64,000 bases of DNA, taken from the IMG/VR virus record IMGVR_UViG_3300050821_008548, positions 1 through 64,000 of that record; one strand, given 5' to 3'. The position numbers and the translations under genes are program-made. The stretch is from a virus. Of the stretch, positions 31,973 to 41,568 are shown one piece after another (position 1 is the stretch's first letter; each line of letters begins with the position of its first letter). Below the pieces are notes generated by a model. That model saw nothing but the letters and a program-made list of their open reading frames with translations, made no database searches and was not told where the DNA came from.

Positions 31973-32968
31973 ATGCCGACGCCCCAGCCTGACTCGATCA
32001 GTACGATCATCGGGCCTAGCGCGGGCGCGTCCGCGCAAGACTACAACGAACTTTTCGCGGCGCTCCTTGAACTCTCGTGGAAGGGGATCGCGTTCCCTTA
32101 CACCAAGCTCCGGACGGAATTCAGGCAGGACCTCGCGATCCACAAGTTCGCGGACCGCGACGGCGCGCACATCGAGGGCATGGGCTCGGCCCCGCTCGAG
32201 ATCACCGCGCGCGTTCCGCTGATCAACGGCCTGGACGCGGGCAAGAACGAGCACTGGACTCGCCCGCTCTACCCGACCGTTCGAGACAACCTGCTCCGCG
32301 CATGCGCCGACAAGTCGTCGGGGCCGCTGCAGCACCCCGAGTTCGGGGTCCTGAACTGCAAAGTTCAGACGATGGCCTGGGAGCTCGAGGCCCAGACCAG
32401 ACAGGGCGTCTGGGTCGACTTCAAGTGGCTCCAGACCGACGACACGGCCGACGACCAGCTGCAGCAGGCCCTTAGCCAGCCCTCGCCGCTGGCGAACATG
32501 GCGGCGGCGGCTAACGATCTGGACTCCAACCTCGCGAACGTCTCGCCGATCGTTGTCCCGACGCCGTATGTGCCCCCGATCGGGTTCTCGGATCTGGCCA
32601 ACCAGATCCGAGCGGTCGTGGACCAGACGACGCAGCTCCAGAAGTCCTCTGCGGGCCGCGTCGATAACATGATTTACGAAGCGAACGCCCTGCGCGATTC
32701 GCTCAATCGGCTAGCGAGCGCCCTCAACTGGCCGATGATCCAGTCCTGCGAGCGCGCGAAAGAGTCCTGCTACGACCTGAAGGCGTCGATCCTCAAAAAA
32801 GGGCGCCCGATCGGGTTCTACACGACCCAGAAGGACGCGACACTCGCGCAGATCGCCGCCGCCCTTGGCGTCAACGTCATGGACACCATCTCGCTCAATC
32901 CGGCGTACGCGATGCAGCCCCTGGTGCCAAAGCTGTCGGTGGTCCGGTACTACACCCAACCGGCCTGA
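31973..32968 (+). CDS. Mu gpN-like DNA-circularisation/tail protein
   Basis: This 331-residue protein follows the tape measure. Residues 34-110 (WKGIAFPYTKLRTEF, then HKFADRDGAHIEGMG) match the N-terminal domain named after Mu gpN (DNA_circ_N, from memory). The C-terminus (FYTTQKDATLAQIAAALG) resembles a LysM-like repeat. In contractile tails this protein joins the tube end to the baseplate hub. Confidence 0.82.
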   Translation: MPTPQPDSISTIIGPSAGASAQDYNELFAALLELSWKGIAFPYTKLRTEFRQDLAIHKFADRDGAHIEGMGSAPLEITARVPLINGLDAGKNEHWTRPLYPTVRDNLLRACADKSSGPLQHPEFGVLNCKVQTMAWELEAQTRQGVWVDFKWLQTDDTADDQLQQALSQPSPLANMAAAANDLDSNLANVSPIVVPTPYVPPIGFSDLANQIRAVVDQTTQLQKSSAGRVDNMIYEANALRDSLNRLASALNWPMIQSCERAKESCYDLKASILKKGRPIGFYTTQKDATLAQIAAALGVNVMDTISLNPAYAMQPLVPKLSVVRYYTQPA

Positions 32969-32971
32969 GAA

Positions 32972-34447
32972 GTGGTCGAGCTCTACGACAACACGCCGCC
33001 GGAAAACGCGTCGATCACCATCCGCGTATTCCCCGCCGCGGCGTCCGCGAGCCTGTCGGCTACCGGGTCGACCACGAAGGTGGTGCGCAACCCGACTTCG
33101 CAATTCGTTACGTCGACCAACACGGTCGATCCGGCTCTCATCCCGTTCGGATCGACGGCGCCAGGCCCGTTCTCCGGGCTGATGCTCAACCCGGCGGCCC
33201 CGTCGCCGAACATCACGGTCACGACCAACGCGTCGACGACCGCCTCGTCGGGCTCGTTCAGTCAGTCCGCGGTTCAGTACACGCGCTTCCTGAGCTACGA
33301 ACTCTTCGAGGACTACCTGACGCCCGCGGCGGCCGGGAACTTCTCACTGGCGGCCGACGAGCTGTCAGACAGCGGTCGCAACGCGCTGCTTCCTGGCTCC
33401 AGGGTCGAGGTCTCGATCGGCGACCAGGTCCAGATCATCGGCTACATCGACGACATCCGATCGTTCGGTAACCACAGCTCGGGCTCGGTCTGGACGATCG
33501 AGTTTCGCGACTGGCTCTCGTCGGCCGTCGACGCGCACATCGATCCACAGACGCGCGTCAAGCCAAACGACACGTTCGAGCAGGCGGTCATCAAGATTCT
33601 GGGGCCCTTCGGCGTCACGGTCATCGCCGAGGACGCGATCGCCAACCGCAACGCGATCACCGGCGCCATCTACGGCACGCCCACCACGAAGTCGGGTAAG
33701 CCAAGCAAGAGAGCGATCTCCCACGAATGCAAACCGTACCCCGCCGAGGGTGCCCTTGCGTTCGCCTCTCGCATCACGCAGCGGGCTGGGCTCTGGATCC
33801 GACCCGCGGTCGACGGCAAGACCGCCATCGTCGCGGCCCCTGACTTCGAGCAGCCGTCGCGATACGCGATCCGTCTCAAAACAGACGGCTCGGGCCGCAA
33901 CAACGTCACCGATTGGGACGTCCGCAAGAGCCGGCTCGATCAGCCCAGCATGATCTTCGGCGTGGGCTTCGGCGGCGGCGGGGAGTGGCCCAAGTCCACG
34001 CTCCGAGGCGCGATCATCAACCCGCTGATCGCGCTCGCCAACGACAACATCGTCGCTCAGCTGCTGTCGGCCTACCCAGGCCTCGTGGGGACCACGCCGC
34101 CGGCGCCGGCTATCGTGTCGGCCATCGCGTCGATCATGCTCGACCCGAACGCGCGCCCCCTATACCTCTACGATTCCGAGAGCAAGACGGCCGACGAGCT
34201 CCGGGCCTACCTGCGGAGAGAGCTCGCGCTCCGGATGCGCAAGAGTCTCGTCGCGCAGTACACGATCGAGGGCCACACCCTCGGCGGGCAGCCGATTGCG
34301 GTCGATACCATGATGGACGTCGAAGACGACATCGCTGGGATCAACGGCCCGCTCTGGGTGCTGAGCCGCCGGTTCACGAAGGTCTCTGGCGAGCAGGGAA
34401 CCAAGACGCAAGTGCACTTGATACGCCCCGGCACGCTGCTGTTCTGA
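32972..34447 (+). CDS. Baseplate hub protein (Mu gpP / gp27-like)
   Basis: This 491-residue protein starts at GTG 32972. An N-terminal beta-rich extension of about 100 residues precedes a hub-type fold with VEVSIGDQVQIIGYIDDIRS, HECKPYPAEGALAFASRI and a C-terminal YTIEGHTLGGQPIAVDTMMD typical of the gp27/late-control-D family. It forms the trimeric platform under the tube on which the spike sits. Confidence 0.85.
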   Translation: MVELYDNTPPENASITIRVFPAAASASLSATGSTTKVVRNPTSQFVTSTNTVDPALIPFGSTAPGPFSGLMLNPAAPSPNITVTTNASTTASSGSFSQSAVQYTRFLSYELFEDYLTPAAAGNFSLAADELSDSGRNALLPGSRVEVSIGDQVQIIGYIDDIRSFGNHSSGSVWTIEFRDWLSSAVDAHIDPQTRVKPNDTFEQAVIKILGPFGVTVIAEDAIANRNAITGAIYGTPTTKSGKPSKRAISHECKPYPAEGALAFASRITQRAGLWIRPAVDGKTAIVAAPDFEQPSRYAIRLKTDGSGRNNVTDWDVRKSRLDQPSMIFGVGFGGGGEWPKSTLRGAIINPLIALANDNIVAQLLSAYPGLVGTTPPAPAIVSAIASIMLDPNARPLYLYDSESKTADELRAYLRRELALRMRKSLVAQYTIEGHTLGGQPIAVDTMMDVEDDIAGINGPLWVLSRRFTKVSGEQGTKTQVHLIRPGTLLF

Positions 34448-34448
34448 C

Positions 34449-35168
34449 ATGAGCGCGCACGACGTATTCGCCCAGATGTTCGACGTCGGCAAGGACATCC
34501 TTGTGACGTACCTGAACGCGGAAACAAACGTCATCCTTGCGCAGATCGGCGACTCGACCGCGTCAGTTCCAGACGCCGACGCCGCCGAGTGGTGGCAGCA
34601 CACTGGATTCTGGAGCCGGCCGGCGCTGCCGACGCAGGGCGGCGCGTCGTGCCAGGGACTCATCATCAAGCGAGGCGATCGCGACGTCGTCTACGCGACA
34701 CGCGACACCCGCAACTCCTCGATCTATGGCAAGCTCGCCGATGGTGAAACCTGCGTCGGTGCCTCGACGGGGCAGGCGCGGACGTTCTACAAGGCCGACG
34801 GGTCGATCCAACACGTCACGAGCGTCGGCAACACGGCTGGGGGCACCACCTTCATCGTTAGCCAGGCCTCCGACGGCTCATACACGATCCAGGCGCCCAC
34901 CGCGCTCTTCAAGATGGCCGCGGACGGCTCGATCACGCTCGGCAACACGACCGGTGGCATCACCATCGACGCGGCGGGCAACGTCAAGATCTTCGGCGTC
35001 GCCGTCCACGTCCAAGCGAGCGCCGTCGCCGCTATCTCTGGTGACGTCGTGACGCAGCTCGGGCCCGTACCGGCTATCGCCGGGCTCGGGTCGATCGGCG
35101 TCGCATACACATCGACCGCGACGGCTGGCCCGGCGACGGGATCCAAGAACGTCGTTGTCAGTCCGTGA
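34449..35168 (+). CDS. Baseplate spike protein (Mu gp45-like)
   Basis: This 239-residue protein starts at ATG 34449, one base after the hub gene ends. It has an OB-like N-terminal domain and a C-terminal run of short beta repeats (ADGSITLGNTTGGITIDAAG) that build the triple-stranded needle used to pierce the outer membrane. The end is Thr/Ala-rich with no visible metal-binding HxH tip. Confidence 0.85.
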   Translation: MSAHDVFAQMFDVGKDILVTYLNAETNVILAQIGDSTASVPDADAAEWWQHTGFWSRPALPTQGGASCQGLIIKRGDRDVVYATRDTRNSSIYGKLADGETCVGASTGQARTFYKADGSIQHVTSVGNTAGGTTFIVSQASDGSYTIQAPTALFKMAADGSITLGNTTGGITIDAAGNVKIFGVAVHVQASAVAAISGDVVTQLGPVPAIAGLGSIGVAYTSTATAGPATGSKNVVVSP

Positions 35169-35176
35169 GGTAAGTC

Positions 35177-35359
35177 GTGGCAGCAAGCCAATGTAATATG
35201 CCGCAGTTCTTCCTGCCGTCGCCCCCGGACATCCTGTCGATCCTGCTCTCGCTCTTGCCGGCGATCCCGAAGTTCCCGGCCATCCAGCTCCCCTCTCTCC
35301 CGTGCCCCCTGGACGCGCTGCCTGTGCCCGGGTCGAACACGCCCACGACCCTCCCCTAG
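35177..35359 (+). CDS. Pro/Leu-rich small protein in the baseplate cluster (60 aa)
   Basis: GTG 35177 has a GAGG site 7 nt upstream. More than half of the residues are Pro, Leu, Ile, Ser or Phe (FFLPSPPDILSILLSLLP) and it ends with LPCPLD plus a short tail. It lies exactly between the spike and the gp25-like wedge. It is not a PAAR domain, since no His is present. A tip cap or spike chaperone is conceivable; the function is unknown. Confidence 0.6.
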   Translation: MAASQCNMPQFFLPSPPDILSILLSLLPAIPKFPAIQLPSLPCPLDALPVPGSNTPTTLP

Positions 35360-35362
35360 CTC

Positions 35363-35842
35363 ATGCCCATCGGCGCAGGATACGCCCCGGCGGGAACGTC
35401 GTCGGCCGGCTACGGCGTACCCGATGCGGCCGCCGTCCCGAACAACGCCATCCTTCCGGCGATCCTGACGGGGCTGCCGCAGACGGGCCGCTACATCAAC
35501 CCGCAGACGGGCGACTATGTCTTCACGTCCGACGGGCGGCTGATGGGCATGGACACCGTGCCGCAGCTGGTCCTGCTGGCGCTGACGACGACGCTCGGCT
35601 CCTCGGCGCTGCCCGCGCTCGGTGAGACCTTCACGCTCATTCGTGAGCAGGGCCCAAACTTCGGCCAGCAGCTGACGGCGACGGTCAACGCGGCACTCGC
35701 AGACCTGGTGAGGCGAAAGTTCGTGAAGGTCAATAGCGTCACCACGCAGCAGTCGCCGAGCAATCCGGACGCGGGGACGGTCCTTGTGAAGTGGTCGGAC
35801 CTCACAACCGGGCTTTCGTATACGAACACGGTGGGGCAGTAG
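35363..35842 (+). CDS. Baseplate wedge protein (Mu gp46 / gp25-like)
   Basis: This 159-residue protein carries RYINPQTGDYVFTSDGRLMG, TLIREQGPNFGQQLTATVNA and ADLVRRKFVKVNSV, the pattern of gp25/W-like wedge proteins that start sheath polymerisation. It abuts the baseplate J gene. Size and order agree with Mu gp46. Confidence 0.78.
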   Translation: MPIGAGYAPAGTSSAGYGVPDAAAVPNNAILPAILTGLPQTGRYINPQTGDYVFTSDGRLMGMDTVPQLVLLALTTTLGSSALPALGETFTLIREQGPNFGQQLTATVNAALADLVRRKFVKVNSVTTQQSPSNPDAGTVLVKWSDLTTGLSYTNTVGQ

Positions 35843-37441
35843 ATGGCGACGCCCAGCCAGCCGCTATACACGTTTGCGGCCAAAAGTAACGTCCAGATCC
35901 GCGACGATATCCTTAGAACGATCAAATCGGGACTTATCGCTCAAGGTATCCCAACTCCGAACATCGGCCCCAATTCAGACTACTACCTGATCGCCACCGC
36001 GCTCGGCAACGAGCTCGCGGTCCCCCAGGCGAACGCAGTCATCCTCGCCGATCAGTTGATGCCCGACACGGCGGCCGGGTCGTTTCTCGATCGCTGGCTG
36101 GCCCTCGTGGGCCTAGCGCGCAACGGGGCGACCAGCAGCTTCGGCAACATCACGATCACGACGTCCGCAAACAGTCTCGTCCCGACCAACGCACAGCTCG
36201 TCGACAACGCGGGTCTGCGCTACCAGGTCACCGTCGGCGGCACGTACGCCAACCAGGCGCAGATCCCCGTCCAGTCGATCGACACGGGCGCCGCCACCGA
36301 TCACGCCAACGGCGACACGCTCACCTGGGTCACGGCCCCGCCGTTCGCCCAGCAGAACGTCACGGTGGGCCTGCCGGGTGGCACCGACGGCCTGACGGGC
36401 GGCGCGGACAGCGAGGTAGGCGTCGACGAGCCGCCGCGCGCACGCCTCTTCGCGCTCCTGCAGGTTCCGCCCAAGGGTGGCAACTCGTCGGACCTGATCC
36501 TCTGGGCCCAGCAGTCGTCGACGAGCGTGCAGGCGGCCTTCGCCTACCCGGCGCTGCTCGGGGCATCGACATCCTTCTTCGCGGTCACCGGTCACCCGCA
36601 GACCTCGCCGCCGCTGACGAGCACGAGCAAGAACCGGGACCTCCCGGGCGCGCTCCTGACCGGAACGATCCTTCCGTATGTGCTGGGCCTGATGCCCGAG
36701 CATTCGCTCTGCGTCGGCACGAGCGTCGCCAACCAGCCGGCGGACGTGGCGATCCAGCTGTCGCTGCCGTCTTCGCCGACCGCGTCGCCTGCGGGGCCGG
36801 GCGGTGGGTGGCTCGACGGGACGCCATGGCCGACGTCGACGACTCCTGGGGTGCCCGGCACGAAGCCCTGCACCGTCATCGCGTTCGCGACCTCCACCCA
36901 GTTCACGGTCAACGCGCCGACGCCGCCTACGAAGTTCGTCAGCCATATCGCGTGGATCTCCCCGCTCACCTGGCAGCTCTACACCGCCACAGTGGTGGAC
37001 GTTTCCGGTAGCACCGGGAACTACACGATCACGATCGACACGCCGATGCCAGGCATTGCGGTCCACAACATCATCTTTCCGCAGTCGGCCAACCAGGCGA
37101 CCTACTTCGCGACGCTGCTCTCGTCCTTCGCGGCCATGGGCCCCGGCGAGTGGCTGCCGCCCGGATCGGCGGGCCTCAAGCGCTCGTTTCGGCATCCGCT
37201 GCCCGCGCTCACGTGGCCGTATGCGCTCGGCCCGACGCAGCTCTCGGCCCTCATCCGCTCCGGCCCCGAGGTGCAGAACGCTCAATTCCTCTTCACGGGC
37301 GACATCACACTCGGCAGCCCGTCGACGTTCAACGTGCCTGTGATCGGCGGCCAGCCGATCCTCGTGGATGGCAGCGGGAACCTGACCACGACGCCCCCCT
37401 CCGTGTTCGTGCCACGCAACATCGGATTTTACGCCTCATGA
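35843..37441 (+). CDS. Baseplate J-like protein (Mu gp47-like)
   Basis: This 532-residue protein starts at ATG 35843. The N-terminus (RDDILRTIKSGLIAQGI, then AVILADQLMPDTAAGSFLDR) matches the J family. LVPTNAQLVDNAGLRYQVTV and GGTDGLTGGADSEVGVDEPP mark the middle beta domains, and PPKGGNSSDLILWAQ the conserved core. An extra beta-rich section lies near residues 300-400. It builds the hexagonal baseplate rim. Confidence 0.88.
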   Translation: MATPSQPLYTFAAKSNVQIRDDILRTIKSGLIAQGIPTPNIGPNSDYYLIATALGNELAVPQANAVILADQLMPDTAAGSFLDRWLALVGLARNGATSSFGNITITTSANSLVPTNAQLVDNAGLRYQVTVGGTYANQAQIPVQSIDTGAATDHANGDTLTWVTAPPFAQQNVTVGLPGGTDGLTGGADSEVGVDEPPRARLFALLQVPPKGGNSSDLILWAQQSSTSVQAAFAYPALLGASTSFFAVTGHPQTSPPLTSTSKNRDLPGALLTGTILPYVLGLMPEHSLCVGTSVANQPADVAIQLSLPSSPTASPAGPGGGWLDGTPWPTSTTPGVPGTKPCTVIAFATSTQFTVNAPTPPTKFVSHIAWISPLTWQLYTATVVDVSGSTGNYTITIDTPMPGIAVHNIIFPQSANQATYFATLLSSFAAMGPGEWLPPGSAGLKRSFRHPLPALTWPYALGPTQLSALIRSGPEVQNAQFLFTGDITLGSPSTFNVPVIGGQPILVDGSGNLTTTPPSVFVPRNIGFYAS

Positions 37442-37944
37442 CCCTTCCGGACGTGGACACATTGCCGAGTGTTGGCGGTGGTCTTTTTGACTATTCCGCC
37501 GTCATCGACCCAACGAGGGACCGGCCGGCGGCGGGGGCAAACGTGGCTTATGCCGACGCTGTGGCCGCGACGCACACGATCGTGCGCGCGTGGGTCCGGT
37601 TCACGCTCAACGGCTCCGCCACGCCCGTGCTTGTGGCTCACGACTCCGTCTGGGGCAACGCGATTGGCGTGGCGCCCACGTTCACGCGGACGAGCGCAGG
37701 GATCTACACCGTCACTTGGCCGGCCACGGTCGTGGACGAGATCCCGAACGGGGTCCCTGGCTTTCAGGCATCCCACACTGTCAACTTCCGCGCGGCGCTC
37801 GGCAACGTGCGCGCCGGCGCCACAGCGTTCGACATCTTCTGCGCCCCCACGTCAGCGAACGTCGTGACGGTCCGGATCTTCAATGTCGCCGGGAGCGCCG
37901 CCGATCCAGGCAGCGCGACCGATTGCGACGTCACGGCCTGGTAG
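37438..37944 (+). CDS. Putative baseplate/tail protein (168 aa)
   Basis: The ATG overlaps the J gene by 4 bases. The whole sequence is beta-rich (VRAWVRFTLNGSATPVLVAH, then VVTVRIFNVAGSAADPGSAT). Mu has no extra gene between gp47 and gp48, so this is an insertion in that order. It may be a surface domain that decorates the baseplate. Confidence 0.6.
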   Translation: MTLPDVDTLPSVGGGLFDYSAVIDPTRDRPAAGANVAYADAVAATHTIVRAWVRFTLNGSATPVLVAHDSVWGNAIGVAPTFTRTSAGIYTVTWPATVVDEIPNGVPGFQASHTVNFRAALGNVRAGATAFDIFCAPTSANVVTVRIFNVAGSAADPGSATDCDVTAW

Positions 37945-37947
37945 CCA

Positions 37948-38928
37948 GTGCCCCCCTTCACCGGCGGCTGGTCCCCGAGCCCTGAGCGCTACGGCGGCGG
38001 CGAGGGCAGCTCCGATGAGCCGCTCGTCCAGCGAATATTCGAGAGCATCGCCGCCCAGCGCGGCAGCGCCTACTCGACCAGCCCGACGTCGATCGTCGGC
38101 ATCGAGATGCGGGCGTGGGCGCGCGCCATCGCGTTCGATGCGTGGGGCGTCAACGCCAGGCTCGCGAACCAGTTCATCCCTAGCAAGCTCACGGCGGCCA
38201 GCGGTATGCTGCAGCGCTGGGAGCGCATCTTCGCGGTGCCCCCGCTGCCGACCGATACCGAGCCGGTGCGCCGCGCTCGCGTCGCGGCGGCCTGGGCGAG
38301 CATCGGTCAACCCAACAGCGTTCAGCCCGTTATCAGCGCGCTGCAGGCAGCCCTCGGCCCTGTCTACGTGGGGCTAGTCCACCAGACGGCTCTCACCGAG
38401 ACATCGTACACGGGCGGCCTGTCCAACGTCGTCGCGACCGGCACGACGCCTCCGACGGTGACGATCTCCGGCACGCCCACGGGGCTCGACTACTTCGAGA
38501 TCGACATCACGACGGGCGGCGCACTGGGCGCGGCGCTGTTCACATGGAAGCGGCACGGCGCCACGATCGCCACTGGCCAGACCACGTCAGCCGCGTTCAC
38601 GCTGCCCGGCACGGGCGTCGTCGTCGCCTTCGGCGCGGGACCGCCGAACTACGCGACGGACAACGTTTACAAGTTCACGACCAACCCGCAGGTGCCTTGG
38701 CTCAGCTCCTTGGCACACGTCGACGTCCAGGTGACGCAGAACGTGGCCGGATACAACAACGCCGGGGCCCCGAACGCAGCGTTTTACCAGCTGGTGGCGA
38801 ACGTCGCTCCGATCCTCGACGAGATCCTGCCGGCGTGGGCCACGTACGACTGGTTCATCCAAGACTCCGCGTCGGTGTCGGCCTTCAAGCTCGACGAGCG
38901 CAACCTTGATCTCGAGGTCCTGACCTAA
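37948..38928 (+). CDS. Tail/baseplate protein (Mu gp48 / YmfQ-like)
   Basis: This 326-residue protein starts at GTG 37948. LQRWERIFAVPPLPTDTEPV with RRARVAAAWASIGQ near residues 90-125 is the signature of YmfQ/gp48-type proteins that link the baseplate to fibres. Residues 165-245 form an inserted Ig-like domain, and DEILPAWATYDWFIQDSASV near the end is conserved in style. Its TAA shares its last base with the following ATG. Confidence 0.75.
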   Translation: MPPFTGGWSPSPERYGGGEGSSDEPLVQRIFESIAAQRGSAYSTSPTSIVGIEMRAWARAIAFDAWGVNARLANQFIPSKLTAASGMLQRWERIFAVPPLPTDTEPVRRARVAAAWASIGQPNSVQPVISALQAALGPVYVGLVHQTALTETSYTGGLSNVVATGTTPPTVTISGTPTGLDYFEIDITTGGALGAALFTWKRHGATIATGQTTSAAFTLPGTGVVVAFGAGPPNYATDNVYKFTTNPQVPWLSSLAHVDVQVTQNVAGYNNAGAPNAAFYQLVANVAPILDEILPAWATYDWFIQDSASVSAFKLDERNLDLEVLT

Positions 38929-39770
38929 TGGCATTCGTCAGAGCGAACTCGAGCGGGTGGGCCGTCGGCGACATTTTGACGTCGGCGCAGCAGAACGCGC
39001 TCGACATCGACCACGCGCTCGCGCTCGACAAGTCCGTCGCGGGCGACACGCTCTCAGGCGTCATCACGGTCGCTTCGACCGGAGAGATCCTCCTCAACTT
39101 CGCCGACGGCGTCGTCGGCAACGCAAACGCCTCAATCCTGGCGAATGCGACCGGGGCGCTCATCAGTACAACGCCCGGGGGCATCCTCTGCGCGGGCGGC
39201 CCCACCGACTTCGTCGCGCTCTCTTCGCGCTCGCGCATCGTGCGCACGCCCCTCATCGTCCTCGGGACGCTCACCGGCACGCACTTCTCGGCGGCCGCGG
39301 AGGGCGGCTCAAACTTCGCGGCCGCCGGTACTCCTCCGGGGCCGCCGACGATCGTGGGAGTCGCCGCCGACGGCGTCGGCGTCAACCTCTTCTGCCCCGT
39401 GCACAACGGCGCGACGCTAACGGGCGTCAAGTTCTTCCTCGAGGTCGGCCAATCCCACGCGAACGTCCCCGCGACGTTTCCCGCATTCGACATCCGGCGC
39501 ACACCCATCGCGACCTACGCCGGCACGACGCAGTCGCTCTTCTCCGGGGGTCCCGCGACCGCGTCCGCCGGGAGCGGCGCCGCCTGGTTCAACGGCGGCA
39601 ACATCCAGCTCTGGGCCGGTGTCTGCAACCAGAACAACGTCATCGACACGACGACGTACGTCTACAACATGGTGCTCTTCGACGAGAGCGGCGCGAACTC
39701 GAAAACGGGTAACGTCTTCTTCGGCGCGGAGCTCACGTTCGCGTCGATCACGACGTCGGCTTTCCCCTGA
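38928..39770 (+). CDS. Putative tail fibre/adhesin (280 aa)
   Basis: ATG 38928 is coupled to the previous stop. SSGWAVGDILTSAQQNALDI at the N-terminus is a common attachment pattern of fibre proteins. The rest is beta-rich with Gly/Ala/Ser and few charges. It is probably a receptor-facing protein. Confidence 0.62.
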   Translation: MAFVRANSSGWAVGDILTSAQQNALDIDHALALDKSVAGDTLSGVITVASTGEILLNFADGVVGNANASILANATGALISTTPGGILCAGGPTDFVALSSRSRIVRTPLIVLGTLTGTHFSAAAEGGSNFAAAGTPPGPPTIVGVAADGVGVNLFCPVHNGATLTGVKFFLEVGQSHANVPATFPAFDIRRTPIATYAGTTQSLFSGGPATASAGSGAAWFNGGNIQLWAGVCNQNNVIDTTTYVYNMVLFDESGANSKTGNVFFGAELTFASITTSAFP

Positions 39771-39773
39771 GCC

Positions 39774-40640
39774 GTGGCTACCCGCACCATCAATTGGCCC
39801 GCGACGGTCTCGGCAGTCCAGGCCATCCTCGACAACTCCAACCCGAGGCCGACGCAGGCGACGATCAACTCCGGCGTTGTTATCCGCAACGCGCTGAGCG
39901 CGGCGGGCGCTACGTACGACACGACGTCTAACGACGGGATCCTCAACTTCACCCCCTACGCGGGTGCGCCCCTCACACCGAACGGTCTGCCGCAGCCGGG
40001 GAGCGTCCAGGCGTGGGCAGCGGCCGCCGCACCCGTGTGGGTTGAGACGGACCGCGTCGCGCGGGCGATCTACAAGCTCACGCCGCCGCCAAGCAACGTC
40101 ATGCTCGCGGCCTTCGGGATGCCGGGCGTCACGCCCTGGCGAGCGAAGACACTCTACGGGTCCGGGCCCCCGCCTTCGGCCGTCACCCCGACGCCGGCGA
40201 ACGGCTTCGGCTACATCTTCGCGAGCGTGAACGGGGACCTCGTGGCGCAGAGCGCGGCGTTCCAGCCGCCGTTTCTGACGACGCTCGGGTCTCTTACGAC
40301 AGAGACTCCGCCGGCTCCGGGCGCATTTCCGGCGGTCTGGCAGTGCGTCGCTGCCGTCACTGGCTCGAGCGGGGGCCAGCCCGTGGCGCTGCCGTGGGAC
40401 GTCACACAGGCCTCGCTCATCAGCCTCTTTTCGCGCGCCGCACTCGCGTCAGTCGCCGCGGCTAGCAACCCCGGGCTCGTCTCGCTCATCACCAACCAGT
40501 TCACCGCGCTCAACGCCGTCCTGCTGACGCAGCCGACGCCGAACCCGTCGGCGGACGCGGCGTCACTCTCGGCCATCAACGCGCTGAACGTCGCGATTGC
40601 GAACGCGAACGCGTGGATCGCGGCGGCGGCGATTCAGTAG
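39774..40640 (+). CDS. Putative tail protein (288 aa)
   Basis: GTG 39774 starts 3 bases after the previous stop. The sequence is Ala/Pro/Thr-rich with a beta-sandwich-like centre and a helical Ala/Asn C-terminus (AINALNVAIANANAWIAAA). It ends next to a lipoprotein gene on the other strand, with only one base between the two stop codons. Confidence 0.58.
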   Translation: MATRTINWPATVSAVQAILDNSNPRPTQATINSGVVIRNALSAAGATYDTTSNDGILNFTPYAGAPLTPNGLPQPGSVQAWAAAAAPVWVETDRVARAIYKLTPPPSNVMLAAFGMPGVTPWRAKTLYGSGPPPSAVTPTPANGFGYIFASVNGDLVAQSAAFQPPFLTTLGSLTTETPPAPGAFPAVWQCVAAVTGSSGGQPVALPWDVTQASLISLFSRAALASVAAASNPGLVSLITNQFTALNAVLLTQPTPNPSADAASLSAINALNVAIANANAWIAAAAIQ

Positions 40641-40641
40641 C

Positions 40642-41568
40642 TCAATTCGTCTGCACGCAAAGTGGGAAGTCGCCGAGCTGGCCGGGCGCATACGAGAAGG
40701 CACCAGTCCCGTCCGACGTGTATATGGCGACGGGGGAGAACGAGAACGAGGACGTATCGATCTCAGGCTCGCAAACCGAGACCGTTCTGCCGCCAACGAC
40801 AACAGGCGGCCCAATCAAAAGGGTCTGCGCCTCAGACGTAGTGGGCGGGCGCCACGCATGCCCCCCGAGCCGAGAGCATGCGCACTGGGCTGCCGGGTTG
40901 ACGTTGTCGACCGGACAGTCTGCGGGCCCCCAAACAAGCCCGGTGGTCGAGTCCGTAACAGTCGCCGCTGTGCCGCTCGCCGTTATGGATCCGGTGATGG
41001 TTCCATCGGGCAAAAGCGTTGTATCGCAGCCGCTGGCCGTCTGGACGCACCCATAGCTGGTCTCAGTGGACTTCGTATACCGCGGCAGGTTATGGCAGCA
41101 CGAGGCAGCGGCGCTCCCCTGCATCCACTGCCACTGTTGCGAACCATCACACTGGTAGAATCGGAAGTCGTCGGCGCACTTGGTGGCGCCGGTCAAGCAC
41201 TCAGGCGGGGGGCCGGATTCGACGAGAGTCGTCACGGCGTCTGTCGCCTCGGCCTCGGCAGGCGGATCAGAGGGCGACGCATCCGTCGCCGGATCCACGG
41301 GCGCCCCCGCATCCTCTCCGCACGTGTGGCACGTAATCGTCCCCCCGCACTCGTCGTTCCAAGTCGCGCACGAGGGCCCGACCTGAGCGCATGTGATCGG
41401 ACTGCACGCCGGCGGGAGCCCCGCGTCGGGCGCCGGTTTCGGGTCCGCTGAGACGGCCGATGGAGCAGTCGCCGTTGGCGCGGGCCCCGGCTGACCATCG
41501 ATCGTGGTCGACGCGGCCCCGCCGCATCCGAGCACCACCACCGCCACCGCTGTCATCCACGCTCGCAT
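40642..41568 (-). CDS. Secreted Cys-rich lipoprotein with DUF1566-like domain (moron)
   Basis: This 308-residue protein is the only leftward gene among the rightward late genes. MRAWMTAVAVVVLGC is a signal peptide with lipobox VLGC (lipidated C15). The ATG at 41568 has a GAGGGG site 9 nt upstream. A Pro/Ala linker and a Cys-rich region (GGTITCHTC) follow. The C-terminal 130 residues have the DUF1566 pattern: VTDSTTGLVWGPADCP, GGHAWRPPTTSEAQTL and a final LCVQ. This architecture is typical of myxobacterial surface lipoproteins. Expression from the prophage could alter the lysogen surface. Confidence 0.8.
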   Translation of the reverse strand: MRAWMTAVAVVVLGCGGAASTTIDGQPGPAPTATAPSAVSADPKPAPDAGLPPACSPITCAQVGPSCATWNDECGGTITCHTCGEDAGAPVDPATDASPSDPPAEAEATDAVTTLVESGPPPECLTGATKCADDFRFYQCDGSQQWQWMQGSAAASCCHNLPRYTKSTETSYGCVQTASGCDTTLLPDGTITGSITASGTAATVTDSTTGLVWGPADCPVDNVNPAAQCACSRLGGHAWRPPTTSEAQTLLIGPPVVVGGRTVSVCEPEIDTSSFSFSPVAIYTSDGTGAFSYAPGQLGDFPLCVQTN

